Shown here: positions 24,487 through 33,017 of the stretch, piece after piece
Layout: each line of letters begins with the position of its first letter
Numbering within the stretch: the stretch's first letter is position 1
Source of the DNA: Pseudomonas sp. ANT_J12
Lineage (GTDB): Bacteria; Pseudomonadota; Gammaproteobacteria; Pseudomonadales; Pseudomonadaceae
Assembly (NCBI RefSeq): GCF_008370045.1
Contig: NZ_VOBN01000007.1
Location: forward strand, 186,001-250,000
Length of the DNA: 64,000 bases
Reading direction: 5' to 3'
Made by a program: the position numbers and the translations under genes
The notes under the pieces: model-generated
Told to the model about the DNA's origin: nothing
Database searches by the model: none
The model's input: the letters and a program-made list of their open reading frames with translations, nothing else

Positions 24487-24588
24487 CGACCAACAATGCC
24501 TGTCAGCCCGGGAACCCAATGGTGGCGCTGCGCTCAAACAGCCCATTGCCACCTCGACCCGCTTGCCTTTTTTTTGCATGGAGCTTTT

Positions 24589-24984
24589 ATGAAATTTCTT
24601 GCACCGCTCGCCCTGCTGACCCTTTGCGGCATGATGGCTGCTCCGCTGATGGCAGCCGAAGAGATCCCGGAACTGACCGGTTGCGCCGCCAAGAAACAGG
24701 GCATCGTCAACCAGATCGAACTGGCCAAATCCCATGGCAACGCCGATCAGCAGGCGGGCCTGGAAACCGCCCTGAACGAAGTCACCACCCACTGCACCGA
24801 CGCCTCCTTGAAGAAGGAACGGGAAAACAAGGTGCTCGACGCCAAGCATGAAGTCAGCAAGCGCCAGGCCGATCTCGACAAGGCCATGAGCAAGGGCGAT
24901 GCCGAGAAAATCAACAAACGCAAAGACAAACTGGCCGAGTCCCGCAAGGAATTGCAGGAAGCGCTGGATGAACTGGATAAGTAG
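24589..24984 (+). CDS. DUF1090 periplasmic coiled-coil protein (YqjC-like)
   Basis: A 131 aa exported protein. The signal MKFLAPLALLTLCGMMAAPL, cleaved after MAA, precedes a mature part with two Cys (LTGCAAKKQG and VTTHCTD) and a long charged helix (KRQADLDKAMSKGDAEKINK to the end) with coiled-coil character. This layout matches DUF1090/YqjC proteins, whose function is unknown. ATG 24589 follows GGAG; the frame is open further upstream but the signal peptide fixes the start. Confidence 0.85.
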   Translation: MKFLAPLALLTLCGMMAAPLMAAEEIPELTGCAAKKQGIVNQIELAKSHGNADQQAGLETALNEVTTHCTDASLKKERENKVLDAKHEVSKRQADLDKAMSKGDAEKINKRKDKLAESRKELQEALDELDK

Positions 24985-25008
24985 GACCTCGGCGTTGCGA
25001 GGGAGCTT

Positions 25009-25144
25009 TTGTGGCGAGGGGGCTTGCCCCCGTTGGGTCGCGGAGCGACCGCAAAATCAGCAGACGCGGATAATCAGATAGACCGCGCGGGCCGAATTGA
25101 CGACTGCTTCGCAGCCGAACGGGGGCAAGCCCCCTCGCCACAGG
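25009..25144. repeat. REP pair, family R3
   Basis: GTGGCGAGGGGGCTTGCCCC and GGGGGCAAGCCCCCTCGCCAC face each other across about 90 bp, between convergent genes. Confidence 0.85.
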
Positions 25145-25161
25145 GAATACACACCGCTAGA

Positions 25162-25611
25162 TCAATGATCCCGAAACTGTTTATGGCAAGCACTGCAGGC
25201 ATCTTCAACTTTCTGCACCGCCGGCCCGAGGTTGCTGGCCTTGTACGGCTGGACCTTGCTGGCAATCACCAATTCACCGGTGGCGCCTTCAAGGTTGCGG
25301 GCCATTTCCTGGAAGCGTGCCTGTTGCTTCCACACATCGTCCTTGGCGCTGGTGTGATCTTCTTCGCGCACCTGCGGGAAATGTTTCCACGGCTCATGGG
25401 ACAGCGCATCGAGTTTCACCGCACCCTCGGCAAATTTCGGCCCGTCGAACGGAATGCGTCCGCGCAACATGCCACCCAGGTCTTCGCCGGTCTTGAGCAT
25501 TTGCTTGAAGATCGCCTTGCGTTGACCCAATGGCGAATTCGGATCAACACCGCCGCAGGCGGACAAGGTCAGGCAGGCCAGCAATACAACAGAAATTCTT
25601 TTAAGAGTCAT
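25162..25611 (-). CDS. Cytochrome c' (class II c-type cytochrome), lipoprotein
   Basis: Probable periplasmic haem protein of 149 aa. An N-terminal lipoprotein signal (VVLLACLTLSACGG, lipobox LSAC) is followed by a helical domain and the C-terminal haem motif CSACHKQFRDH (C-x-x-C-H), the position usual for class II cytochromes c'. These four-helix proteins often bind nitric oxide or transfer electrons. No redox partner gene is adjacent. Confidence 0.85.
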   Translation of the reverse strand: MTLKRISVVLLACLTLSACGGVDPNSPLGQRKAIFKQMLKTGEDLGGMLRGRIPFDGPKFAEGAVKLDALSHEPWKHFPQVREEDHTSAKDDVWKQQARFQEMARNLEGATGELVIASKVQPYKASNLGPAVQKVEDACSACHKQFRDH

Positions 25612-25739
25612 GGTGGCTTCAGGTCACGGGGAACGGCGGCCAGTATCCTCGCGTCATCGTTAAACACCAATAGCCCTATTATCAATAAGGGTTGTTTGAG
25701 CGCATGGAGCACTCAGGCAGCCGTCAAAGGAATTACTCC

Positions 25740-26912
25740 ATGAACAGCCGTTTCATGGCCTGGCGCCCGCGCCTGGCCTGGACCCTTCCGATGGTAGCCG
25801 TGCTTGCGGGCTGCACCGGCGGCGAAAACAACACCCCGAAAACCCACGCCCTGGCCACCTACACCAGCGCCACCTGGGAAGCATTGCCAACGGTGTCCGA
25901 CGATGATCTGGTGGCCGGTTTCGGTTCCTGGCGCAGCGCCTGCACCCGACTCAAGGCCGACCCGGTCTGGGGCTCGACCTGCGCAGCGTCCGCCAATGTG
26001 GCGCAAACCGCCGGCGAGATTCGCGGCTTTCTCAAGCAGAACCTGGACGTCTACGGCCTGCGTGCCGCCAACGACAATCCCAATGGCCTGATCACCGGCT
26101 ACTACGAACCGGTGTACCCCGGCAGCCTGACCCAGACCGAAGTGGCTAATGTCCCGGTTTACGGCGTGCCCGAGGACATGATCATTGTGTCCCTGGACAG
26201 CCTCTACCCGGAACTCAAGGGCAAACGCCTGCGCGGTCGACTTGAAGGTCGCGTGCTCAAACCCTACGACGACGCCGCCACCATCGAGAGCAAAGGGGTC
26301 AAGGCGCCGGTCGTGGCCTGGCTGACCGACCCGATGAACCTGCAATTCCTGCAAATCCAGGGTTCCGGGCGGATCCAGCTCGACAGTGGTCGACAACTGC
26401 GTATCGCTTATGCCGACCAGAACGGCCATCCGTATCGTCCCATCGGCCGCTGGCTGGTGGATCAGGGTGAACTGAAGAAGGAAGACGTGACCATGGGCGC
26501 TATCAGCGCCTGGGCCAAGGCGAATCCGTCGCGCATTCCGCAATTGCTCGGCAGCAACCCCAGCTACGTGTTTTTCACCCAAAATCCGGACAGCAACGAA
26601 GGGCCTCGCGGCTCGCTGAACGTACCGCTGACGGCGGGCTACAGCGCGGCAGTGGATCGCAAGGTGATTCCGCTGGGCAGTCTGCTTTGGTTATCCACCA
26701 CCAAACCGGATGGCAGCGCACTGGTGCGGCCGGTGGCGGCCCAGGACACTGGCGGCGCGATTGCCGGCGAAGTGCGGGCGGACCTGTTCTGGGGCACCGG
26801 CGAAGCGGCCGGGCAATTGGCGGGGGATATGAAGCAGCAGGGGCAGATCTGGATGTTGTGGCCTAAAGGTGCAGCGTTGCCGCAAGTGCCGCAGGTGGCT
26901 GACAAGCCTTAA
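25740..26912 (+). CDS. mltA: Membrane-bound lytic murein transglycosylase A
   Basis: Outer-membrane lipoprotein of 390 aa that cleaves peptidoglycan glycan strands with formation of 1,6-anhydromuramic ends. The signal ends in the lipobox VLAGC. LITGYYEPVYPGSL and IQGSGRIQLDSG belong to the MltA domain, and the C-terminal 3D region AAQDTGGAIAGEVRADLFWG carries the catalytic Asp. The start at 25740 follows AGGA; an upstream ATG at 25692 would spoil the signal peptide. Confidence 0.94.
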   Translation: MNSRFMAWRPRLAWTLPMVAVLAGCTGGENNTPKTHALATYTSATWEALPTVSDDDLVAGFGSWRSACTRLKADPVWGSTCAASANVAQTAGEIRGFLKQNLDVYGLRAANDNPNGLITGYYEPVYPGSLTQTEVANVPVYGVPEDMIIVSLDSLYPELKGKRLRGRLEGRVLKPYDDAATIESKGVKAPVVAWLTDPMNLQFLQIQGSGRIQLDSGRQLRIAYADQNGHPYRPIGRWLVDQGELKKEDVTMGAISAWAKANPSRIPQLLGSNPSYVFFTQNPDSNEGPRGSLNVPLTAGYSAAVDRKVIPLGSLLWLSTTKPDGSALVRPVAAQDTGGAIAGEVRADLFWGTGEAAGQLAGDMKQQGQIWMLWPKGAALPQVPQVADKP

Positions 26913-26918
26913 CGTCAA

Positions 26919-26996
26919 AAGATCGCAGGCTCCTACGGGGAATCGTTGTGAACACGGTCCCTGCAGGAGCTACCGAAGGCTGCGATCTTTTGCTTT
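26919..26996. repeat. Inverted repeat, family R4 (AAAAGATCGCAG...CTGCGATCTTTT)
   Basis: AAAAGATCGCAGGCTCCTAC faces GCTGCGATCTTTTGC between the convergent mltA and MAPEG genes. A related copy is at 35498 and a half copy at 44448. It may act as a terminator for both genes. Confidence 0.75.
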
Positions 26997-27004
26997 TGCT
27001 TCAA

Positions 27005-27388
27005 TCAGATCGACACAAAAAAGAAACTGGCAATCAACCCCATCACCACAAACCACACCAGCGACCGCAAGATCGCCCAGTCCGCCAGGTAGCAAATGAT
27101 GTACAGCAGCCGACTGGTGATAAACAGCACCGCCAGCACGTTGACCGTCACCAACTGCGCCGTGCCCACCAGATGGGCCGCGAGCACTGCCACCGCGAAC
27201 GCCGGCATCACTTCAAAACTGTTCAACTGCGCCGCATGGGCACGCCGACCCAAGCCATTCAGCGATTCGAGAAAGTCCCGGGGATCATGGTTGTCTTTCA
27301 GGTTGTACCTGCCACTGGCCTTGGCGATGGCCGTGCAGACATAGGGCAGGAAAATCGCAATCAAAACGCACCACAGCGCAACCGTCAT
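27005..27388 (-). CDS. MAPEG-family membrane protein
   Basis: A 127 aa inner-membrane protein with four predicted hydrophobic helices. Features of the bacterial MAPEG family are AAHAAQLNSFEVMPAFAVAV and ITSRLLYIICYLADW. Family members include glutathione-dependent enzymes of lipid and drug metabolism, but bacterial ones are mostly uncharacterised. AGGGA precedes the ATG. It lies 41 nt after the EamA gene and may be cotranscribed with it. Confidence 0.8.
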   Translation of the reverse strand: MTVALWCVLIAIFLPYVCTAIAKASGRYNLKDNHDPRDFLESLNGLGRRAHAAQLNSFEVMPAFAVAVLAAHLVGTAQLVTVNVLAVLFITSRLLYIICYLADWAILRSLVWFVVMGLIASFFFVSI

Positions 27389-27429
27389 AAAGCAGTCCCT
27401 TCTTCAGTTTTCAGAAATTCGGTGGTCGG

Positions 27430-28263
27430 TCAAAACTTCATCACCAAGATGCCGATCAGCACCAACCCACAGGCTAAGAGCCGCGGCCGGCCGAAAGGTT
27501 CTTTCAAGTAGCGCATGCCGAACAGCACCACCAGGATCACACTGATCTCACGCAACGCCGCCGCTTCGGCAATCGAGCCCAGTTGCATCGCCCACAGCAC
27601 CAGAGCGTAGCTGAACAACACGCAAAACCCGACCGCCAGCCCCAGTCGCCACTGTTCTCGCCAGAACAGCATGAACGCCGGTCGCTTGCGCACCAGCGCC
27701 AGCAACGGGAATGGCCAGGCACTGAGCAGCGTGACCCACACCAGGTAATCCAGCGGATGCGACCAGCGCCGCAACGCCTGGCCATCGATGAAGGTGTAGC
27801 AGCCGATGCACAGGCCAATCAGCGCCACCACTGGCAGCATTGACCACGGCAATCGCGCACCGCCACCGCCCTGCCACAGCAGGCACAGCATGCCGAACGG
27901 GATCAGCAAAATGCCGAAGATCTGCTGATTCGTCAGCACTTCCCCGGCGAAGATCAGCGTCAGCGCCAGCACCACCAGTGGCGACAGGCCCCGCATCAGC
28001 GGATAGACCAGCCCCAGGTCACCAACCCGGTAGGCCTGGATCAGCAAATAGCGATAGAGCAACTCGAACGCCGCCGACGCCAGGATCCACGGCCAGATTT
28101 CAATCGGCGGCACGTTCACGAACGGCAGCATCACGGCGACAAACAGCATCGCCACCGAGTCCATGCACGCCACCACCAGCAGCCGCTCGGCGCTGAATTT
28201 GATCAGGGTATTCCACGCCGCGTGCAACAGCGCCGCGACCAACACCAGTGCTGTTGCAAGCAC
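27430..28263 (-). CDS. EamA/DMT-family transporter
   Basis: A 277 aa inner-membrane protein with about ten predicted helices in two EamA halves, of the drug/metabolite transporter superfamily. LYRYLLIQAYRVGDLGLVYPLMRG in the first half and AALREISVILVVLFGMRYLKEP in the second are the family signatures. The start is a GTG at 28263 preceded by AAGGAG. Substrates of such exporters are very varied and cannot be inferred here. Confidence 0.85.
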   Translation of the reverse strand: MLATALVLVAALLHAAWNTLIKFSAERLLVVACMDSVAMLFVAVMLPFVNVPPIEIWPWILASAAFELLYRYLLIQAYRVGDLGLVYPLMRGLSPLVVLALTLIFAGEVLTNQQIFGILLIPFGMLCLLWQGGGGARLPWSMLPVVALIGLCIGCYTFIDGQALRRWSHPLDYLVWVTLLSAWPFPLLALVRKRPAFMLFWREQWRLGLAVGFCVLFSYALVLWAMQLGSIAEAAALREISVILVVLFGMRYLKEPFGRPRLLACGLVLIGILVMKF

Positions 28264-28291
28264 GGCTCACTCCTTCTGTTGCCCACCCCCA

Positions 28292-28363
28292 TCCCTGTAG
28301 GAGCGAGGCTTGCCCGCGAAGGCGATCTCAAGGACGCCTTCGCGGGCAAGCCTCGCTCCTACG
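28292..28363. repeat. REP pair, family R2
   Basis: GTAGGAGCGAGGCTTGCCCGC faces GCGGGCAAGCCTCGCTCCTAC in the divergent gap between the EamA and MFS genes. Confidence 0.88.
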
Positions 28364-28548
28364 GAAAGCGGGGAGAGAATTGATTCGCCATATGTCCGCA
28401 GCTGTTTATACTGCAAGCGACCACGCCGCACTCAGTTGCGCACAGACTAATTCCAATAATTCCTGCCCCCGCCCGCTCTCCTCGAGAACGGCCGATGGCC
28501 TGCGTATGCCTGATCCGAGCGTCAAGACTACCGACAGAGACCTTGCGC

Positions 28549-29718
28549 ATGCCACTCGCCTTGCTTGCCCTCGCTGTTGCCGCGTTCGGCATCGGCACCA
28601 CTGAATTCGTCATCATGGGCTTGCTGCCCGATGTCGCCCGCGACCTCGCCGTGAGCATTCCCCACGCCGGCCTGTTGATTACCGGCTACGCCCTGGGCGT
28701 GGTGTTCGGCGCGCCGATCCTGGCGATCGGCACCGCGAACATGCCACGCAAAGCCACGCTGCTGGGCATGACGCTGATGTTTATCCTCGGCAACATCCTC
28801 TGCGCCCTGGCGCCGAACTATGCGACGCTGATGGCCGCCCGCGTGGTCACCGCGTTGTGCCACGGAGCGTTCTTCGGTATCGGTTCGGTGGTCGCGGCCG
28901 GTCTGGTGGCGCCGAACAAACGGGCCCAGGCGATTGCCATGATGTTCACCGGCCTGACCCTCGCCAATGTGCTCGGCGTGCCACTGGGCACGGCACTCGG
29001 CCAATACGCCGGTTGGCGCTCGACGTTCTGGGCGGTATCGGTGATCGGCGTGATCGCGGCCATCGCCCAATGGGTGTGGTTGCCGAAAGACATCGTCATG
29101 GACAAGGCGAACCTGGCCAGCGAGTTCAAGGTGCTGGGCAAGGTCAACGTGTTGCTGGCCCTGGGCATGAGCGTGCTGGCGTCCACCAGTCTGTTCAGCG
29201 TATTCACCTACATCGCACCGATCCTGCAAGACATCACCGGCGTCAGCCCCCACGGCGTGACCATCATGTTGCTGTTGTTCGGCGTGGGTCTGACGGCGGG
29301 CAGCATGCTCGGCGGGCGCTTGGCGGACAGTCGCTTGCTGCCTTCGCTGGTGGGCATGGCCCTGGCGGTCGCGGTGGTGCTGGCGGCGTTCAGCCAGACC
29401 AGCCATTCGGTGATTCCGGCGGCGATTACGCTGGTGTTGTGGGGGATTTTTGCGTTTGCCCTGTGCCCGATCCTGCAACTGCTGATCATTGATCAGGCGC
29501 ATGAGGCGCCGAACCTCGGTTCGACGTTGAACCAGAGTGCATTCAACCTCGGCAATGCCGCTGGCGCGTGGATTGGCGGGCTGGTGGTCGCCAGCGGCGC
29601 GGACCTGGCGGATTTGCCGTGGACGGGGGCGCTGGTCAGCGGGCTGACGGTGCTGACGGCGCTGTTCTATATCTACCTGCAACGGCGCGGGGCGGCTGCG
29701 GTCAATGTGTCCGGCTGA
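28549..29718 (+). CDS. MFS transporter (AraJ/YdhP-like, DHA1 type)
   Basis: A 389 aa inner-membrane carrier with about 12 predicted helices. FGIGTTEFVIMGLLPDVARDL in helix 1 is the hallmark of the AraJ/YdhP/SotB group of proton-driven efflux pumps for sugars or drugs. LGGRLADSRLLPSLVGM marks the conserved loop of the second half. I use the ATG at 28549; the frame is open from 28495, but the extra residues do not look like part of the first helix. The cargo is unknown. Confidence 0.88.
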   Translation: MPLALLALAVAAFGIGTTEFVIMGLLPDVARDLAVSIPHAGLLITGYALGVVFGAPILAIGTANMPRKATLLGMTLMFILGNILCALAPNYATLMAARVVTALCHGAFFGIGSVVAAGLVAPNKRAQAIAMMFTGLTLANVLGVPLGTALGQYAGWRSTFWAVSVIGVIAAIAQWVWLPKDIVMDKANLASEFKVLGKVNVLLALGMSVLASTSLFSVFTYIAPILQDITGVSPHGVTIMLLLFGVGLTAGSMLGGRLADSRLLPSLVGMALAVAVVLAAFSQTSHSVIPAAITLVLWGIFAFALCPILQLLIIDQAHEAPNLGSTLNQSAFNLGNAAGAWIGGLVVASGADLADLPWTGALVSGLTVLTALFYIYLQRRGAAAVNVSG

Positions 29719-29739
29719 CTCGACGCACTGCATTAACCT

Positions 29740-29874
29740 GTGGCAAGGGGGCTTGCCCCCGTTCGGCTGCGCAGCAGTCGCAATCCAGACGCCGCGCTCA
29801 TCCTGATTTACCGCGATTGCAGATTTGAGGGCCGCTTCGCAGCCCAACGGGGGCAAGCCCCCTCGCCACAGGGG
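29740..29874. repeat. REP pair, family R3
   Basis: GTGGCAAGGGGGCTTGCCCC and GGGGGCAAGCCCCCTCGCCAC face each other between the MFS gene and the antiporter gene. Confidence 0.85.
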
Positions 29875-29967
29875 ATCGCATTTGTGTCCCTGACTTGCGA
29901 CAGCCCATCCAACCTCATGCACGACCCGCATCGTGCCCAACTCCACCCACCATCCAAAGGACCCCGG

Positions 29968-31233
29968 ATGCTTGAACTTGTCGCTGCGTTTATCTGCCTC
30001 ACGTCCCTCCTCACCTACGTGAATTTCCGCTTCATCGGCCTGCCCCCGACCATCGGTGTGATGGTCACGGCGCTGATGTTTTCCCTGCTGTTGCAAGGCC
30101 TGAGCCTGCTCGGCTACCCCGGTCTCGAAGAGCGCGTACAACAGCTGATCGGCCAGATCGACTTCGGTGATCTGCTGATGAACTGGATGCTCTCGTTCCT
30201 GCTGTTCGCCGGCGCCCTGCACGTCAATCTGAGCGACCTGCGCAGTTACCGCTGGCCCATCGGCCTGCTCGCGACCTTCGGCGTATTGATCGCCACGGCG
30301 GTGATCGGCAGCCTCGCCTATTACATTTTTGCCCTGTTCGGCTGGCACGTGAGCTTCTTGTATTGCCTGCTGTTCGGCGCGCTGATTTCCCCCACCGACC
30401 CGATTGCGGTGCTCGGTGTGCTGCGGACCGCCAACGCGTCCAAGCCGCTGAAAACCACGATCGTCGGCGAGTCGCTGTTCAACGATGGCACGGCGGTGGT
30501 GGTGTTCACCGTGTTGCTGGGCATCGCGCAATTGGGCGAAACCCCGACCGTCGGCGCCACGGCCATGCTGTTCGCCCACGAGGCGATTGGTGGCGTGGTG
30601 TTTGGCGGGCTGATCGGTTACCTGGTGTACCTGATGATCAAGAGCATCGAGCAGCATCAGATCGAAGTGATGCTGACCCTGGCGCTGGTGATCGGCGGTT
30701 CGGCCATGGCTTCGGAGCTGCACGTGTCCGCGCCGATCGCGATGGTGGTCGCCGGTCTGATTATCGGTAACCTGGGGCGCAACCTGGCGATGAACGACAT
30801 GACCCGAAAGTACCTGGACGGTTTCTGGGAACTGCTCGACGACATGCTCAACGCCCTGCTGTTCGCGCTGATCGGCATGGAACTGTTGCTGCTGCCATTC
30901 AACTGGCTGCACGTATTGGCCGCGAGTTTGCTGGCGCTGGCGATTCTGCTGTCGCGTCTGTTGACCGTGGCCCCGGCCATCCTGCTGTTGCGGCGCTGGC
31001 GCACCGTGCCGCGCGGGACGATCCGAATCCTGACCTGGGGTGGTTTGCGCGGCGGTGTGTCGGTAGCCCTGGCCCTGGCGTTGCCGCTGGGCCCGGAGCG
31101 GGATCTGATCCTGAGCATCACCTACATCGTGGTGTTGTCGTCGATCCTGTTGCAGGGTTTGAGCATCGGCAAACTGGTCAAGTACGTGACCCGGGATGAG
31201 CCTGCGCCAACGGCACAGGCCGAGCATCACTGA
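29968..31233 (+). CDS. CPA1-family Na+(K+)/H+ antiporter
   Basis: A 421 aa inner-membrane cation/proton exchanger with about 12 predicted helices. The ion-binding motifs are ISPTDPIAVLGVL and GESLFNDGTAVVVF (the ND pair), with WGGLRGGVSVALALALP in the last third. Such proteins help control pH and salt. The start at 29968 (MLELVAAFICL) follows AAAGGA; the frame is open from 29740, but only through REP sequence. No regulator is nearby. Confidence 0.9.
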   Translation: MLELVAAFICLTSLLTYVNFRFIGLPPTIGVMVTALMFSLLLQGLSLLGYPGLEERVQQLIGQIDFGDLLMNWMLSFLLFAGALHVNLSDLRSYRWPIGLLATFGVLIATAVIGSLAYYIFALFGWHVSFLYCLLFGALISPTDPIAVLGVLRTANASKPLKTTIVGESLFNDGTAVVVFTVLLGIAQLGETPTVGATAMLFAHEAIGGVVFGGLIGYLVYLMIKSIEQHQIEVMLTLALVIGGSAMASELHVSAPIAMVVAGLIIGNLGRNLAMNDMTRKYLDGFWELLDDMLNALLFALIGMELLLLPFNWLHVLAASLLALAILLSRLLTVAPAILLLRRWRTVPRGTIRILTWGGLRGGVSVALALALPLGPERDLILSITYIVVLSSILLQGLSIGKLVKYVTRDEPAPTAQAEHH

Positions 31234-32121
31234 TTACTTTTTGATCTTCTGCGGGTCAGGCTTCCCGGGCTGATCCGCAGCCTTGTTCGGCGTGCTGCTT
31301 TCACTGCGCACCTGGGCATGGCTGATCAGGGCAAAAATGAAACTGCCGCCAATGATGTTGCCCGCCAGCGTCGGCCCGGCGAACACCAGCCAGAAATCCT
31401 TCCACGGCAATTCGCCGGCAAACACCAGGTACGACACTTCCGCCGAACCGACGACGATGTGGGTGAAATCCCCCAGCGCCATCAGATAAGTGATGAGGAT
31501 GATGATCCACATCTTGGCGCTCTCCATGGACGGGATCATCCAGACCATGGTGGCGATCATCCAGCCGGAAATGATGCCTTTGGCGAACATCTGGCTGGCG
31601 CTGTTTTCCATGATCTTGCGCCCGATGTCGAGGAAGGCCAGGTCGGTCTTGGTGTCGAAGATCGGCAGGTGCAGCATCACGTAGGCCACCAGCAACGTCC
31701 CGCACAGGTTGCCGAACAGCACGACCCCCCACAGGCGCAGCAAGCGCCCGAAATTGCTCAACGTGGGTTTGGTCATGATCGGCAGCACGGCCGTCAGGGT
31801 GTTTTCGGTGAACAGTTGCTGGCGCGCCAGGATCACCGCGAGGAAACCGGCGCAGTAGCCGAAACTGGCGATCACCTTGAAACCTTCGCCGTCCGGCAGG
31901 CGGGAATTGAGCAGCCCCATGGCCATCAGCGACAGGCCCATGGTCAGGCCGGCGGCCAGGGCCGACCACCACAGCGCGGCGACGCTGCGTTCCAGCTCCT
32001 GATCGCCCTGGGTGCGGATGATTTCATGCAACACCGCCGCCCGGGGCGGCTGGTTGCGGTCGGCTTCGTGCTGCTCTTCAGCCGAGAGGTTCGGGGTCTT
32101 GCCGTCTTTTTGAGTGTCCAT
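31234..32121 (-). CDS. Formate/nitrite transporter family protein (YfdC-like)
   Basis: A 295 aa inner-membrane protein of the FNT family, with a hydrophilic N-terminal arm of about 60 residues and six or so membrane segments. VWMIPSMESAKMWIIILITY and the ALGDFTHIVVGSAEVSYLVF stretch match the YfdC branch, whose substrate is not established. The start at 32121 (MDTQKDGKTPN) follows GGAG. It converges with the antiporter gene, their stops being adjacent. Confidence 0.82.
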   Translation of the reverse strand: MDTQKDGKTPNLSAEEQHEADRNQPPRAAVLHEIIRTQGDQELERSVAALWWSALAAGLTMGLSLMAMGLLNSRLPDGEGFKVIASFGYCAGFLAVILARQQLFTENTLTAVLPIMTKPTLSNFGRLLRLWGVVLFGNLCGTLLVAYVMLHLPIFDTKTDLAFLDIGRKIMENSASQMFAKGIISGWMIATMVWMIPSMESAKMWIIILITYLMALGDFTHIVVGSAEVSYLVFAGELPWKDFWLVFAGPTLAGNIIGGSFIFALISHAQVRSESSTPNKAADQPGKPDPQKIKK

Positions 32122-32193
32122 GGAGCTCCGGAACCGGTGGCGTGTCATGTAGGTACGACACGCGGGGTTCGGAGCTGTTCACTGACCTCGGCA

Positions 32194-32301
32194 GATCGTT
32201 CCCACGCTCTGCGTGGGAATGCCTCTTGTGACGCTCTGCGTCACGCTTTGGGACGCAGAGCGTCCCGGGCTGCATTCCCACGCGGAGCGTGGGAACGATC
32301 A
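32194..32301. repeat. REP-type palindromic element, family R1
   Basis: A full copy: GATCGTTCCCACGCTCTGCG at the left and GCGGAGCGTGGGAACGATCA at the right, with inner GTGACGCTCTGCGTCAC and GGACGCAGAGCGTCC arms. Confidence 0.88.
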
Positions 32302-32706
32302 TCAATCGACGACGACGTCGTCCTTGAACTGGTCTTTGACGTAGAGGATTTCGGTGCGGCCGTGGGGCGCCGGCAGGCCGTCTTCGCCGAGGTTGACGAA
32401 CACCATGCGCTCGACGGTCAGGATGCTTTTGCGGGTGATCTTGTTGCGCACTTCGCAGGTCAGGGTGATCGAGGTGCGGCCGAACTCGGTGGCGGTGATG
32501 CCCAGTTCGATGATGTCGCCCTGGCGCGAGGCGCTGACGAAGTTGATCTCGGAAATGTACTTGGTGACCACGCGCTGGTTGCCCAGCTGGACGATCGCAT
32601 AGATCGCCGCTTCTTCGTCGATCCAGCGCAACAGGCTGCCGCCGAACAGCGTGCCGTTGGGGTTGAGGTCTTCGGGTTTTACCCATTTGCGGGTGTGGAA
32701 ATTCAT
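32302..32706 (-). CDS. Acyl-CoA thioesterase, YciA-like hotdog fold
   Basis: A 134 aa single hotdog-domain protein that probably hydrolyses acyl-CoA esters in the cytosol. Its conserved start NPNGTLFGGSLLRWIDEEAA contains the N/D-x-N-x-x-G/F pattern of the YciA/acyl-CoA hydrolase group, followed by the core helix. The start at 32706 (MNFHTRKWVKPE) has GGAG 6 nt upstream, and the open frame further upstream is ignored. It faces away from ahcY. Confidence 0.85.
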   Translation of the reverse strand: MNFHTRKWVKPEDLNPNGTLFGGSLLRWIDEEAAIYAIVQLGNQRVVTKYISEINFVSASRQGDIIELGITATEFGRTSITLTCEVRNKITRKSILTVERMVFVNLGEDGLPAPHGRTEILYVKDQFKDDVVVD

Positions 32707-32750
32707 GGGGGGCTCCGGGGTTGAGGCGTTTGAGCGATAGGTTTCTGCCC

Positions 32751-32831
32751 CCAGCTTCAAGTTTTAAGCGACAAGCTGCAAGTAAAAGCAGATTCGCTGT
32801 TACTTGCCGCTTGTAGCTTGTCACTTGCCAC
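32751..32831. repeat. CTTCAAGCTGCAAGTAAAAGC-type repeat, family R5
   Basis: Imperfect inverted repeat with AAGCGACAAGCTGCAAGTAA and a matching TTACTTGCCGCTTGTAGCTTG. Related units lie on the other side of ahcY at about 34433 and 34560, and at 35461. Confidence 0.7.
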
Positions 32832-32894
32832 TAGCCGGACAAAGAAAGCTATAATCGCCACCGTTTCAAAACGGCTACCACCGTTTTCCCGCCA

Positions 32895-32988
32895 CCTGTC
32901 CGAGGGGCGCTGCAGCAGGTCAAACCTGTCAGGCTCGGATGGGGCGTTGCCTGGCCCTGGCCAGACACTAAACGCACAACGGCGCCCA
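32895..32988 (+). promoter_or_regulatory. SAH riboswitch upstream of ahcY
   Basis: The sequence fits the S-adenosylhomocysteine riboswitch: P1 TCCGAG (32899-32904) with CTCGGA (32934-32939), the conserved GGGCGCTGCAGC segment, and the pseudoknot in which GGGCGC (32905-32910) pairs with GCGCCC (32982-32987) in ACAACGGCGCCC. It ends about 30 nt before the ahcY ATG. This class is known to raise ahcY expression when SAH accumulates. Confidence 0.93.
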
Positions 32989-33017
32989 TTCGCATACATT
33001 ACGAATGGAGGCTCATC

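Noticed and set aside
28528..31230. A 900-codon open frame on the minus strand across the MFS and antiporter genes
   Set aside because: Its translation is Gln, Arg, His and Gly-rich low-complexity sequence without any fold, as expected for the reverse strand of GC-rich genes; the plus-strand genes have clear motifs.
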